A stretch of DNA of 64,000 nt, taken from assembly GCF_024713945.1 (NCBI RefSeq), contig NC_134680.1, positions 6,073,501 to 6,137,500 of the forward strand, in the 5' to 3' direction. Under the pieces are notes generated by a model. The model was not told the origin of the DNA. It saw only the letters and a program-made list of their open reading frames with translations, and did not search any database. Below, one piece after another: positions 12,460 to 26,385 of this stretch. A program made the position numbers and the translations under genes. The DNA is from Dermatophagoides farinae. Lineage: Eukaryota > Arthropoda > Arachnida > Sarcoptiformes > Pyroglyphidae. How positions within the stretch are numbered: the first letter of the stretch is position 1; every line of letters begins with the position of its first letter.

Positions 12460-15400
12460 TCAATTATATTTATTCAACATTTCCAATACTTGTGCAATGA
12501 TACTATCACGTTCCGGATCATTCTCCAATGATGGATCGATTAGTAAATTTTTACCTTTTATCTGTTTGACCACTTTATAATTTGTTGTACCATAATCAGC
12601 CATTTTTGTATTTTGTTCATTATTTTGTTCATTAGCTATTGTTGATGATAATAATCGATGATTTTTTAAATTTCCTTTACTATTATTATTATCATTGACA
12701 AAAGAAATCTTTACCGGTTGTTGTTGATTATTATCAACATTGTCATCAATTATTGTTGTTGATGATGATAATGTTTGATCTTTACCATTACTATTTATCA
12801 ATGATCGTGAAATTTCACGTGTTGGTTCAATAATACGTATTGGTGATGCAACAGTTACATAATGATTTGGACTAATTTGTGTTGAATGGCCATTATTATT
12901 TTGTGCTAAACTTTGTGCAATTAATTGTTCATATTTAGACAATGTTGATGATGACAATGGTGATGGTAAAACGGAACCATGATTATGGTGATGATGATGA
13001 TGATGTTGATGATTAGATCCAATTTTTGTATATTGTTCCGTTTTATTATTCATCGGTGTCAACGATATCAATTGTTCATTTATATGATTGAATGCTTTCA
13101 GTGTTGTTGGTTTATTTCGCTGTTGCTGTTGCTGCATTTGTTGTTGTCTTTGTTCAACTAAACGTACATATGAAGCCGGAATTGGTTCCAATTTTGATGC
13201 TTTTTGATTTTCAATATAAAGCTGTGAAAATGTTGCCGGTGTAAATGTACTGCTACTACCTTTATGTGTACTAATCGGTGTTGGCGATATATTCCCGTAA
13301 TCGATTAATGGTCGATCTGTTGTTGATGTGTCAACAGTATTCTTTGGTGATGAATATTTTTTCATAATCTCATATGATGATAAATTATCTGTATCCAATT
13401 TCGTTGTATATGTTGCTGTTGTTGGTTTCAATTTATCGATTGAAATATTTCCATCATATGATGACGATATGGTTGTTGTTTGCCGTAATGGGCCATAATT
13501 GAAAAGTTTTTTATCCATTGTCGATGATTTTGAATTAATTTGTCGATTAATATTATAATCCATTGGAACATATGTATTCATCAATTTGTTCGGGGTTGAT
13601 TCATATTTTGGATATTTATGAATTATTACCGGTGTTGTGATCGTACTACTACTACTTCTACCATTGGCACCGCCATTACTACCACCACCACCGGTGGATA
13701 AATAAGTTTTTGGTGTTTCCAATTCATATGGTGATGGTGCCCGATGAAGATGTGGTTGTCGATGATTATTTTTCAATGTTGTTGAATGTTCCAGAATTAA
13801 TGATGAATTTTTTTCATTATTATTAATAGTACGATAAATATCATCATCATGATGATTCAAATTGATTAAATCATTATTATCATCATCATCGTTTGAATAT
13901 TGATCGATGACCGAGGATATTAAACGATTACGATGTTCATTTCTATCCAGTTGTTGTTTCGGGCGACGGCTACGATCATTTGGTTGATTAACATAATGAT
14001 TATCTTCATGATGATAATCACCATCATCATTATCATCATTCATTTGAATTGGTTTTCGTGTTCGATGATGATTATTATTATGATGATGATGAGGAATTCT
14101 ATTTGATGACAATGATGGTTCATTAAACATTAATGTTGTCGTTGTCAATGTTGATTGTGGATATGATGATGATGATGATGGTGGTAGTGTTGATTTTGTA
14201 ATTATTGGTGTCGGTGCTAATGATGTCGATGTTGTTTGTGGTTGTTGTTGTTGTTGTTGTTGATAATTATTATAGTGGTTGTGATGATTATATGGTGATG
14301 ATGTCGACGACGACGGCAATTGTGATGATGATGATGATGAATGGCTCCGTTTAAATATATCATCATCGGTTAAAAAATATGCTTTTGGATCACCATTACG
14401 TTTATTGAGGTAAAAATATGATGGTGATGCATCACATGGTATTGAATCATCATAACGTGTACATGTGAATGACATTTGATTGAATACGGTACCATTTACA
14501 CAGGAAAATGTATGTTTTACAAATGACTATATGATAATGGTATGATGATATGATTCATTTTTTTTTGTTCCAGCGACCAGAATTTAAAAAAAGGGAAACA
14601 TTTTAATGTTTAAAAAAAATATATGAATATTCTCGATGCATTAATAATCATTTATATAATTACCGGTTTATCGTATGGATTATTGGCATTCTCACAGACA
14701 TGATAAAATTGGCATCTATGTGAAAAAAAATCGACCGAAAAGTATCCGGATTCGGTTATTGCGAATTTATTTGAATATTACAAAACTTACCCATAAGCAA
14801 CATCGGCAAAATAGCCATCACTTTGACATTTAAATGCAGCGTTTGCTTTTTCAATACTATTCAATGGAATTGGCTCCTGTTTTTTTTTTGTTTGTTTGTT
14901 TGTTACGATTTCAAAAAAAATTTTTGTTCCACATCATTTCATGATGATCAATGATTGATCGATTGCGATCCATTTGATGGTCAACATGGAAAAAAGAAAA
15001 GAAAAAAAATGAACATAAATCACCAAAAACCATTATTTATTCAAACATTATTATGGACGAAAAAAAATAAATAAATCTCGTAATCCATTTAACAACAATA
15101 ATAAAACAGCAACAAGTATGATGTCATCAATCAATCAATCAATCAAAATGGACCATATGATCATCACATATCAAATCACCATTGACCATTGACCATTGGC
15201 CACATAAATCCAACAGGTGTTTGTCTGTGTGTATGTTAGGTTCGACTGATTATCCTCTTTATATAAAACGAAATAATAATGGATTGGATTGATGGATTTA
15301 TCCACATGATGATGATGATTGATCAAACATTGAAAAAAAATTGTACATTTAAATGATGATGCTTTTTCTTTTTTTCTTTTTTTTTTGGTTCCGGTTTTTT

Positions 15401-17131
15401 TTCAAATATGATTGTAGCCATGTGACAACTACTGATGATGATGATGATGATGATGGTCAATCATTTTTTTTTTTGCATCATCATTCATTGTTGTTGATGA
15501 TGGATCAAGTGTTAGATCATCAGAGTGAATGAAATAATGAAAAAAAAACATTCCAGATGTATTGTTTTTTTTCTAGGTTCGACTGATTTTTTTTTTTTGC
15601 ATCATCATTCATTGTTGTTGATGATGGATCAAGTGTTAGATCATCAGAGTGAATGAAATAATGAAAAAAAAACATTCCAGATGTATTGTTTTTTTTCTTC
15701 ATTCGTAAACCATTGTCCACCTGTATTGTAAAATGAAATGCGTGTGTGTGTGTTTTGAATTTGAATTTAAATTTTGACCAAAAAAGAAAAAAAAATTAAT
15801 TACGATTAATTATTGTTATCTTTTTTTTTCTTTTGGCAGTATATGATGGACTAAAATTTAGCCACTAAATGATGATGATGATGACGATGATTGATGCAGA
15901 ACCTGAATTCAAAAAGACATCTTTCCAGGTGTTATCATCATTGAAAATGAGTCAATTTAAATGTTTACCAAATGAAGAAACGTAAAGAGAATGAAAATGA
16001 AAATAGTAAAAATTGACCACAAGTGACTGGATGGATGGCCATTACAATGATAATAATGTCCATCTATAGGTATTTTATTGTTTTTTTTTAAATTTTAATA
16101 ATAACCGAATGTTTTTATTATTATCATACCGAATGGCCGGTAACTTTTGTCATCGACAAATAAATACACAAACAATGATAGAAGAGAGAAACATAGGAAA
16201 TGATGATGATGATGATCATCATCATCATCAACAAGTAGATCAATTTCCAATTGTTGTCGATAATAATCAAGATGATGATAAAATCAACAAGTTTTTTTTC
16301 CATTTAAAATTTGTTTTTTTTTCTCTCTTTCTGTACCGGAAAGATTTTCGTTTTCATCGATCCAAAACGATCCCTTGAATGGTTAAAAATCAACTTGATG
16401 GCCAACAAGCTATAGCTAAACATACAATCAGGCCATATAATGTGACATTGTGACAAATCATTGATTATATGATCATGATTTTTCAAAATTTGATTTCATT
16501 ATAATAAAATTAATTAATCCCTTTGAGACGTTCATTATTATGCATGCAACAACAAACAAAATTTGAAATTACAAATTAAAACATTACCGGCTGTGACCTT
16601 GTGTTCAATGACTCTAAATGACAAACAAAAAAAAAAATAAAATGCTAATCAACGATGAAAATGAAAATGAAAATGAATCATGAATCACGATTGAATTGAT
16701 TTGATCATAATCTGGATAAACTGATTGAATTTTTTCGTTTAGTTGATTGAATATAATCGATTAATCATGGAACAGAAAAACTAATCGATTTTTTTTTCTT
16801 CATCTTCGATAGATCGATTGATGAGATACAATTTTGCGCGCGTGTGTGTGTGTGTTTGCACGTGTTATTTTGATTATTTTCTCATCGATACACTTACCTC
16901 TTCAATTATATTATCATTGATGATTGCACTGTAATCATGATGACCATGATGAACAATATTATGATTCGTACAATGAACAAAATGGCAAATGGTGATAATT
17001 ATCGTGATTAATGTCACCATTCTGGTGGTGGTGGTCTTGTTTGTAGTTTTTATTGAATTATTCAACGACGATAATGTTGATGATGATAATAATCTCAATA
17101 GAGATGATAATATCGATTTTTTGGAATTCAT
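12460..17131 (-). CDS. Secreted single chitin-binding (CBM14) protein with long low-complexity tail
   Basis: Four exons: 17131-16898, 14876-14791, 14715-14664 and 14526-12460. All junctions are GT-AG with matching phases (GAAGAG|GTAAGT, TATGG|GTAAGT, CCG|GTAATT; acceptors CAG, TAG, TAG). The product is 812 residues from the first ATG, or 775 from the ATG at 17020, which begins a standard signal peptide (MVTLITIIITICHFVHC). The chitin-binding type 2 (peritrophin-A) domain is split over exons 2-4 and has all six cysteines: FKCQSDGYFADVAYGC, FYHVC, FSCVNG, MSFTC and SIPC. One such domain fits the CPAP1 class of arthropod cuticle proteins, secreted by epidermis to bind chitin. The remaining 650 residues are Ser, Thr, Asn, His and Gln rich, with a more complex C-terminus (VKQIKGKNLLIDPSLENDPE) that may be functional. 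Reading only the last exon would miss the domain. Confidence 0.86.
15475..15697. repeat. Tandem duplication, two copies, period about 124 bases
   Basis: Within the first intron of the chitin-binding gene, a block beginning GCATCATCATTCATTG at 15475 and running to about 15573 recurs almost without change at 15599-15697. The copies differ mainly in the length of A and T runs. The spacer contains GGTTCGACTGATT, which also occurs once at about 15240. Near identity suggests a recent duplication. Confidence 0.9.
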
Positions 17132-20100
17132 TTTGATTTGATTTTTGTTCTTGGCACTTTGGTATGTTTGATTTCAATTATCATCATCATAATCATCATT
17201 GATATTATTGATGAAAATTTATTGATTTCAGTGATTCTGGATGTATTTATTCGGCAGATTCTTTCCAATGTTTAATCATGTGATGTGAACAGTAGAAAAG
17301 AAGATGAAATTTCATTTTCAAACAATCAGTTCATCATATGCAACACAATAATAATGAAAAAAAAACGACGACGACACAAATGATCATTGGACATTGAGAT
17401 TGAGAACAGAATGATGATGAGTAAATAAAACACACTGCTGCCGTTGCTGTGCTGATGGATGATTGTTAAATTATCCGGATGAGAACAAAAAAAAAATTAA
17501 GCTGAAAAGATTGATAGAAGATGATAATCATAATGGTGGACAGTGGACAACAACAACAAAAAAAATCGAATGAAAAAAAATGAAAAGATCACACACACAC
17601 ACACACACGACAAGTGACAATATGGAAAAAAATATTGTCACCACTTTGCTTATTTTTTTTCGTGTGTGTGTGGGAATTTTTTTGAAAAGAAAAAAAAATT
17701 TGTTTGTTTGTTGGATCATTGGATCTTTGTCATATTCATCGTTTGTTGTTGTTGTTGTTGTTGTTTGATAGAAATGCCAATCCTATCTACCCGTTTGTTT
17801 AGGATTTCAGTTTTCTTTTGTTCCAAACCACGATCTTGCTCTCCACATTTTTTTTTTTTTTTTGTTATTCATTCACAGAGACACATTGGGCGCTCTTTAA
17901 GCATTTTTATTCATGTGTCTGTGTGTCTGTGTTTCAGCGCCATTAAGCACACAAATTTGGAACGAAAAAAAAAGCGAATACGATAGAGTTGAAAAGAGTG
18001 ACGAAGAGACGAAGGAGCCATTCAAAAGACACACTTATAAGTGACACTGTATAGAAAAAAAGCCACAACAAAGTCAAGAAAAAATAAGGATAGTGAAAAG
18101 GATAGTGATTCTCATTAAATTCTGCGCGTGTTGATTTTAAAATTTAAATTTTTTTTTCTTCACTGGTGATGATGAACAACGAATGATCAATTTTTTTGAA
18201 TGTTATGAATTTCAAAACAACAACAACAACGGTAAAAAATCATTCAGTAATTCATCTGGTTTATCTCTTTATTTGCACTGAGAAAATTGAAAATGCAAAT
18301 TTCTTTTCATCATATTCATATGGTGGATGATTAAAATCTAGTCACACACACACGGATGAATTAGGTTTTCTTGCTTCTCGGCTCGTTTAATTTGTACAGT
18401 CCAACATATAGCTAAAATTAGCTTTCACTTTTGGGAAAAACAAACAAACAAACAAATAAAAAAAAATACAGCAACAAATTAATTACAATCTATCTTCATT
18501 TGTGTAAATTATCCGGTAATATAATGCTAACAACAACAGCAATAACCGAAAGCGAACGAAAACAAAAATTTGTTCCATTTTGTCCAATTTGTCCGCTGGA
18601 GAATCGTCATAAAAGATGATGATTTTTTTTTCTTGTTCCAGAAACAATGCAAAGAAAAAAAAACGAGCAACAACAACAACAACAACAACAACAACAAAAA
18701 ACTCGATCATATACCATGATAATGATCATAATGTTTTTTTTTTGTAAGTGTGTGTGTGTGTTTCAAGTTTAGCTCTAACACACAAAAACATTTTGTTTTT
18801 TGTTCCATTCACAGAATAATGATCAAAAACGAAAATAAAAAATGATGATATGATGGCCATTTACACACACACACACATATAAATAACATATCTCTCCACT
18901 CTGAACAAAATGTTTTTTCAGTGCAAAAAAAAATAAATGTCTACGTATTTCGTAAATGTATAAAATGTTACTGTTTTTTGTATCAAAAAAAAAAAAAAAA
19001 AAAAAAATTTGAATTTGAAATTGATGATGATGATGATGATCATCATCATTATTATTATTATCCATCAATCAGTGTTGTTGTTTTTTTTCTCACACTTTGC
19101 GTACGAAAAAAAAAATCGATTGTTGTTGTTGTTGTTGTTGTTGCTGGAATAAATAGCCAGCCAATTTCAGCAATCATTTTTATTTGTCTGTTTGCTTGTT
19201 TTTTTTTTGGGTGATGTGATCAACAATGTTATTTGGAATCGAAATTTAAACGATTTTTTGTTGTTGTTGTTCAAATTCCAAAATCGATTGTGTCTGTATG
19301 TGTGTGTGTGTGTGTGCGTTTGATCTGATCTGATCATCAATCAAATCAAATCTGATTTGACAGACAGACAGATAGACAGACGGACAGGCAGGAAAAAAAA
19401 ATTAAATTGATCCAGAAAAAAAAATCAAACATTTAAATACCCGGGACATGTTCTGATTAAAGATTAATATTTTTTTTTTGTTTTTGTTTTTTATTCCATC
19501 ATTTCGCGGAATCTGATTTGTCGTTTTGGAAATATTGAAATAAATCATCGGATTTTACATGAAAGATTTGACTTGATTTGATTTTTTTTTTGCTGAGTAA
19601 ATAAAACAACAACAACAAAATAAGATGTTTATGAACAAGAAAAAAAAAACGATGATGAAATCAACAAAAAAACAGAATGAGATCAGAAATTTTGAATCAA
19701 ATTAAACTAATCAAAAAAAAAACAAACAAATGACGAATGACTGACCTTGATGAAATGATTTATTTTGTTGATTCAATTTGTTTTCATAATTATCATTGAT
19801 CATTGATCATCAATCATCAATGATCATCTTTTATGGTGATCTTCATTAAAATGATGATGATTATTGATGAATTAACTGAATTGATCTAATTCAAACAAAT
19901 CATTAGATTAATAAATTCATCCAATCAATCAATCAATCAATCAGTCAATGAGTTTAGAATCATTAGCCTATAGGTCAAACAATCAATCAATCAAACAATC
20001 AATTGATTCAATTGACCATATGTTCCATATAGGCGAGATTTTTAGAAATTTTAATCATCAACAAAAAAAAATTTGGATAAAAACTTTGTCATTTTTTTCA

Positions 20101-22889
20101 ATTTCCGCTTTTATTAATTTATTTTTTTTTCTTTTTCATGACAAAAAAAAATTCATATTTGAAGAATACCACCTGTTGATTACTGATTATTACTGACAAC
20201 AACGACAACAAACTGTTGATTATTGGTGGTGGTGGTGGTGAATGGTGAATATCCATGAAAACTATATATTTATCTGATGGTTGATTGAAAACGTAACACA
20301 CAATGGCTATCTGGTTTTTTTTTCATTGCAATTTTCCACCATAATGAATAAATAACAATAGCATTGGATTGAACTGGATTGAATAAGATAAGAAAAAAAA
20401 AATTTTCAATTTCAAAAAGGTTCTATTCACATACCAATAATAATTACACTATATATTTCCTACCGTTATTATCTATTACAATGAAATCGTTTCACAATCC
20501 AATCACAAATGAGCCGAAAAAAAAGGCAACAAGTGATCAACAAGTGTCATCATCATCATCATCATCATAATTGTGGTCTTTGTTGAAAATTTTTTTTTTC
20601 CAAGTGAAAGTGTAAATTGAATTTTTCGTTTGTCTCATTTTCGTTTCTTTGTTTGAAAATTGGTTCTCAATTTTACAACTATAGTGATAAAGATGATGAT
20701 GATGGTGATAATTATGTGATTATGATTAATGAATCTTTTTCATTTGATGGATTGATTTGGTTTTTTTTTATTGTTTTGTTTCTAAATTTTGCACATCAAT
20801 TTTTCGAGTTTCAATTCCATTGATGATGGACAATTGTCAATTGATTTTTTTTTTTTTTTTGACAATTGAAAATTAAAACTAGAATATTTCTGGCCACTGA
20901 CAATCAATTGACAAACAGTGAAATATAGTGGCTATTTCTATTTTCATTGATGAATGTGGAGCTAGTTATGTTTTTTTGTTTTTTTTTTTGTTTTTGTTTT
21001 TGTTTCTGTTTTCTACTCGTTCATTCACATTTACAATTTATTATTATTTGTGATTTATGAGTGAGCCATCAATTGTAATGATCTTGGAACATATTTATCC
21101 ATTGAACACATAAACAAGCACACAGAAACACCTGTTTAAATTTAAATTTTTTTTTTGTTTTGTTTCAGAATGATGATGATGATGATGATGATCAAGATTG
21201 ACCGAATCAAGATGCTCCACGCACAAATTCATCATCAATACAAGACAAAAAAACAACAACAACAACAAATGAAATGAATGAATGAAACGATAGTATGAAA
21301 ATGAAATTGCAATTGTATATGCGTAGGTGGTTGTGCTGGGCAACAACAACAACAACTTTATTGTGTTCCAGAAACAAACAGTAAAACAGAAATTATGGTT
21401 TTTTTTTTTGCTTCAAAAAATTTTTTTTTGTAGATCAATCTTTGAATGAATGACACTGAAACTGATGGAAAAAAACAATGGAATTTTTTTTCCACCATCT
21501 ATGAAAGAATATTGTTTTTTTTGAGATCACGAAATAATTATTAAAATGTAAACGATGTGGACGATGAATTTAGATCCAAGAAGAAAACAAAAACGAAAAA
21601 AAAAAAATCTGGATCAGATTTGTTTGGCCAATTTCTATGTTCAATCATCATGTGTTGGCAATCAAATTATTTGAATTCAAGTTTTTTTTGTTTTTTTTTT
21701 TTTTTTGATTTCAATGATGAAAAAAAAAATTTTTGTAAAATTCTTTGGCAATCAAAACCATATGACCAAACCCATGAGTATGTTATGGGCATTGTTTTGT
21801 TCCAAAGAAATGAAACCAAAAATGAGAAAAAAAAATTTACGTAAATTTTCAAGAAACACTTCAGTCGGACAAAATATCATCATCATTGAAAAACAGCAAT
21901 TGATTATGATGATGATGATGATGATGATGATGATTATGAATGAATAAAAAAAAAATGTTTATATCAATCGATCATCATCAACATCAACAGACAGAAGCAG
22001 CAACAAAAAACATTTGATTGATTTTTTTTTCATTCAAATGTTCCAAATGGAACAACAACAACAAAATGAAATGGAATGAATATTATTTTCTTTGAATTTT
22101 TCAATTGAATGTCGATTTTGTTGTTGTTGTTGTTGTTGTTGCCAGTTGAATTGCAAAACATAACAACAACAACAACAACAACAACAACTGAAGAAACTGA
22201 TGATGATCACTTGTTGTGTGTGTGTGTGTGATGTGTAAATATTTGTTTTTTTTTTGTTTTGTTTGATATGCAACAGTTGGACATTGATTTCATTCAAACA
22301 ATACAATACAATACAATAACCAAGTTGTTGCTGTACCAGGATTTTATGTCTATTTTGGTGTTGTTGAAAAAATGAATGATGAATGAATGAATGATGATTT
22401 CCAAAGACCCGGAATAATAAGATTATCAACACCATGTATGTGTGAGCGCGTGTGAATCTAATTGTTTTTTTTTTTTTTTTTTTTTTTTTTGATTCACATT
22501 TATGGATGTGTTGTGGCTTATGATGATGATGATACAAAATGTGTGTGTATGCACACGTCTTTTTGGTTCAATCATAAATCAAAATCAATTGTCAAACAAA
22601 CAATTTTTGTGTGTGTTGTGTTTGTGTTTTGTGAAATTGAATTCGAGGTCAAAAATAAAATGAAAATGAAAAAAAAATTTCCATTCATTTTTCATGTTTG
22701 TTTGTTTGTTTATTTGTTTATTTGATGTTGTCGTCGTCGTCGTTGTTGTTGATATAATTTATTTGGCCAAAACAAAACGGATTTTTGTACGGATTGATTA
22801 AACCACACTACAGACTATTTTTTTTTCATCTAAAACGATTATCGCCCATCATAAATCAAATGAACGATATATATATATGTAACGTTGGA
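17132..22889. other. Gene-free microsatellite-rich region
   Basis: I see no conserved coding sequence on either strand. Open frames are products of CAA/TTG, CA/TG, ATG/CAT and poly-A/T runs (for example Gln/Val/Cys runs at 22100-22200). Its start must contain the promoter of the chitin-binding gene, which reads leftward from 17131. Confidence 0.6.
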
Positions 22890-23109
22890 AATCCAAAACA
22901 TGATTGTTTTGGAATGTTAATGATCAAAGTTGTGATGTTTGAATATTTTAAATGGAATGTTCGACTTTGATTTAATGAATGTTATAACCTAATTAATGTT
23001 TCTAATTGATTGTAATCTAGTATATAAACCCATCCCAAAATTATCATTATCCATCGAGTATCTGGGATCTATGATCTGCGTATACTTGATCAATAAAGCT
23101 TTATTTTAT
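22890..23109 (+). repeat. Dispersed repeat copy 1, solo-LTR-like
   Basis: About 220 bases that recur in opposite orientation at 54192-54420 with high similarity. It starts near the inverted repeat CCAAAACATGATTGTTTTGG (22893-22912), has a TATA-like CTAGTATATAAACCC at about 23020, and has AATAAA about 70 bases later. TATA box, polyadenylation signal and repetition together look like the U3-R part of a retrotransposon LTR. I could not fix both ends or a target duplication, and no retroelement protein is visible nearby. Confidence 0.7.
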
Positions 23110-26100
23110 CCACAAATATTTCAATAGTGTCCGATTCCCAATCATGACTGCGAACGTATTATTGATATACGATCACTACGATGTTATGGAACATCGTAGT
23201 TTATTATATATATATTCATTTGAATATTGAAATTTTTTTTTCTCCAATGATGAACTAGATTATTATCGTTTTATAGAACGCTTGAATTGATGATTTTGTT
23301 CAAAACACGCACACACACACACACACACACACAAAAATTTCAATCTGAATTTGGCTGCTGTTGTTTGAGTGGGAAAAAACATGAGAAAAAAAAAATTCAA
23401 ATATCCGGAATTCAAAAAACAAAACAAAAAAAAATTTCTGCCATTTTCCTGCTTCGTTATACTGACTTGAAATTTGAAAAATTTGACAAGTTTCGAAGTT
23501 TCGGAATTTTTTTTTTTGTCTTTTCGTTTGGTCGGAAACAAAATCGAATGATCTCGGATTAGTAATCGATTATTATCGGTGAGATTTTTTTTTTGTTTTC
23601 TCGCTTTTGCCATCATCATCATCATCATTGTCGTCATTGTCGTCATTATCATGCACCGGGTATTGAACAGGTTAATTTTTGTTGTAGTTCGAAAAAAACT
23701 GTCCATGTTTTGAAAATTACCCGGTGTGTGTGTGTGTGTGACACAATTGGGTGTGTAATTTTTCACTCCTTTTTCATGGATATTCAAATGCGAAGAAAAA
23801 AAAATTTTTTTTTTTTCACAACAATTTTCGCATGAACAAACTTGACAACAAAACAATGAAAAAAAAAATGATTTGTGTTTCGGATAATAATTTTCAATCA
23901 ATTGATCGGTTATTATCAAAAAAAAAAAAAAAAAATTTTTTTTCGTCAAAATAAACGGAAATTCATTTCATTCAACTTTAATTGATTCAAAATTCGATTT
24001 GGATTTTGAAAATGAAACAAACAAACAGAAATAAAAATTTTTCTGAATCAACAAGTTGAAGCAACAGTTTTTGTATGGATTTGACAGACAGAACAAAAAA
24101 AAAGATCCAAGATTTGAATCTAAAATAAAAAACGACTACGACAATGCACATATCCATTGTGTGTGTGTGAGTGAGTGTGCGTTGTTGGAATGTTAACATT
24201 TAAAGATTTAGAACGATTGATAAACAGCAAAAAAAAAAATTTTTTTTGTTTTTTTTCGATGTTTTTTAAGATGTGATTATGAGAATTAGTAAAAATGAAA
24301 AAAAAATGGCCATAAATCTTTAAAATCGCACACATGACACATGTACACACACACACACACACACATTCTTTTTTAGTCATTATCATCATTATGAATGAAT
24401 GAATGTATGTTGAACAATAATAACAAGATCAACTTTGATGAATCAATGAATGATGATTATCCATGGCTAATTGTTGGTTAAAAGAGAAAAATGGAAATTA
24501 AAAAAAAAAATCACATAAAGTCTTACGTTGTGTGCATGTTACAGATTTTTTTTTCGTTTTGTTTTTATTTATTCAGTTCACAAATATTCGTTCCGGCGTT
24601 ACATTAAAATTACATGATGATGATGACCTTATTATATATAATGACCATAAATATTTGATTCCATCATCAACATCATATTTAGACTTTAAAGTAAAATTTA
24701 CAACAAAATTGACCATTGGTCAGGGGAAAAAGTGGATAATCGATTCTTCTGTTCTTTCGTTGAAAGTTATATCATTTTTTTTCTGTAAATATGAAATAAT
24801 TATCACATTATGAAAGTTTTAAATGAAATAAAATGTGACATGTTTTTTCCATAAAAAAAAGGAAACAAACGAACAAAATGAAAACATTTTTTTTCCACCA
24901 CCATCACCATCATCATTATCATCATAGACATGGTGATCATCATCATCATCATCAGTGACAGCGACATTGTCAATGTGACGATCCAAATGGAACGACAACG
25001 ACGACGACGACAAAAAAAAATTAAATCAGTGTCATTGTGACATCCATTTTTGTTTGTTTGTGGGATGAAAAAGGTAAAAAAAAACCATCATCTGTGTGTG
25101 TGTGTGTGTGTGTGGATAATATTGACACACAAACACATCATTTAAAACGACAACGATAATGATCCATATATTACGACAACAACAACAAAAACAACATTTA
25201 TGGAACAAATTTGGATTGTTAATGGAAAAAACAAGACATTTTGATGAGAGAAACGAAACGAAAACGGGTTACAACACATCGGATATATATTATTATTATT
25301 TTTTTTTCAGTCAAAGGATTTTTTTTCTCATATGTTTCGAAGGTGAAACAATTCTTCAAGTTTTAATGATTCTTATCAATAAATCACTTTGCATTGATTT
25401 TTTTTTTTAATTTTATCCTTAATCCTTTACATTTGATATATAAAGGATTAAACACTTGATGTGTTTTGTCGTTGTCGTTGTCGTTGCACCATCATAAACA
25501 TAACGATAAATCGAAATCAATTGAATTTGAAAATGAATCATCCATTTCCTTTTGTTTTCAAGATTTTTGTTGTCGTAGTTATCAAATTTCAATCACACAA
25601 TCGATACAATTGATTGTAGCAAACAATCAATCCAAAGATGATGATGATGATAGGATTTGATTCGAATTGATGATAAGCAATAACAAGATTTTCACAAGCC
25701 GATGATAATGATTGACAAAGTGGTGGATGGACGAATGTCGTCAGTATTTGACGCCCAAAAAAAAAAGAAAAAAATAAATAATATCCTTGTTGCTGTTGTT
25801 TTTGGATCTTTGTTCATCTTCATCATCAAATGTGGTGATTATAATGTTGTTCAAGGAAAAGATTCAAGAAAGAAAATAAAAGAAAAATTCACAAAAAATA
25901 ATTAAAACAAAATTATTATATTATTATCATTTTAAAATAAACTACTAATAATTCATGGTTAAGTTATCATTTCATTTCATCAATGTCAATGACATTGACT
26001 GGAAAAAAAATTAAATTTTCATTGTTAAATCTTGACTGAAAACATTAACATGACATCAAACACTTCCTGGATGTTATTAGTGTGTGTGCGTGTGTGTACA

Positions 26101-26385
26101 AATGATGATGGTACTTATTATTATTATTATTTGAATATGAATATGATTGAATCGGTTGTAGAGAATAGTCGAAACTGTAGGTCGTCGTAGGTGTGTGTGT
26201 GTGTGTGTTTGTTTGTTTGTTTGTTATTACAGCAGCAACAAAAAATAATTATCCATTTTTTTTTGAATTGTCAATTCAAATACAAAAAAAAATACGGGTG
26301 TGGATAACATCATCTTGTTTACAAGTAGCCATTCTGTTGTTTTTTTTTTGTTTTCTTTTGTGGAAATATAAAAACAAAAACAAAT
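23110..26385. other. Gene-free region with a hairpin at 23175-23200
   Basis: No supported gene. It contains a perfect 11-base stem hairpin at 23175-23200 (loop ATGG), several A-then-T runs, and CA and CAT microsatellites. Short open frames (for example 24532-24813 on the plus strand) lack recognisable domains and are full of repeat-derived residues. Confidence 0.55.

Noticed and set aside
15237-15250. GGTTCGACTG resembling a tRNA B box
   Set aside because: It lacks the CC end of GGTTCGANNCC and there is no A box or cloverleaf partner nearby. No tRNA or rRNA gene was recognised anywhere in the window.
21181-21196. Regularly spaced short repeats as a CRISPR-like array
   Set aside because: They are pure trinucleotide microsatellites with no unique spacers, in an intron-bearing eukaryotic genome.
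22034-22537. 167-residue minus-strand frame
   Set aside because: Runs of Cys, Gln and Lys come from TTG/CAA and poly-T tracts; no conserved segment.
23263-23949. 228-residue minus-strand frame
   Set aside because: Large for a chance frame, but full of Phe, Lys, Met and Val-Cys runs from simple repeats; no motif, signal peptide or paired splice sites.
24532-24813. Possible exon after a TTTATTCAG acceptor
   Set aside because: No second exon, no recognisable domain, and flanks made of simple repeats; evidence too thin to call a gene.
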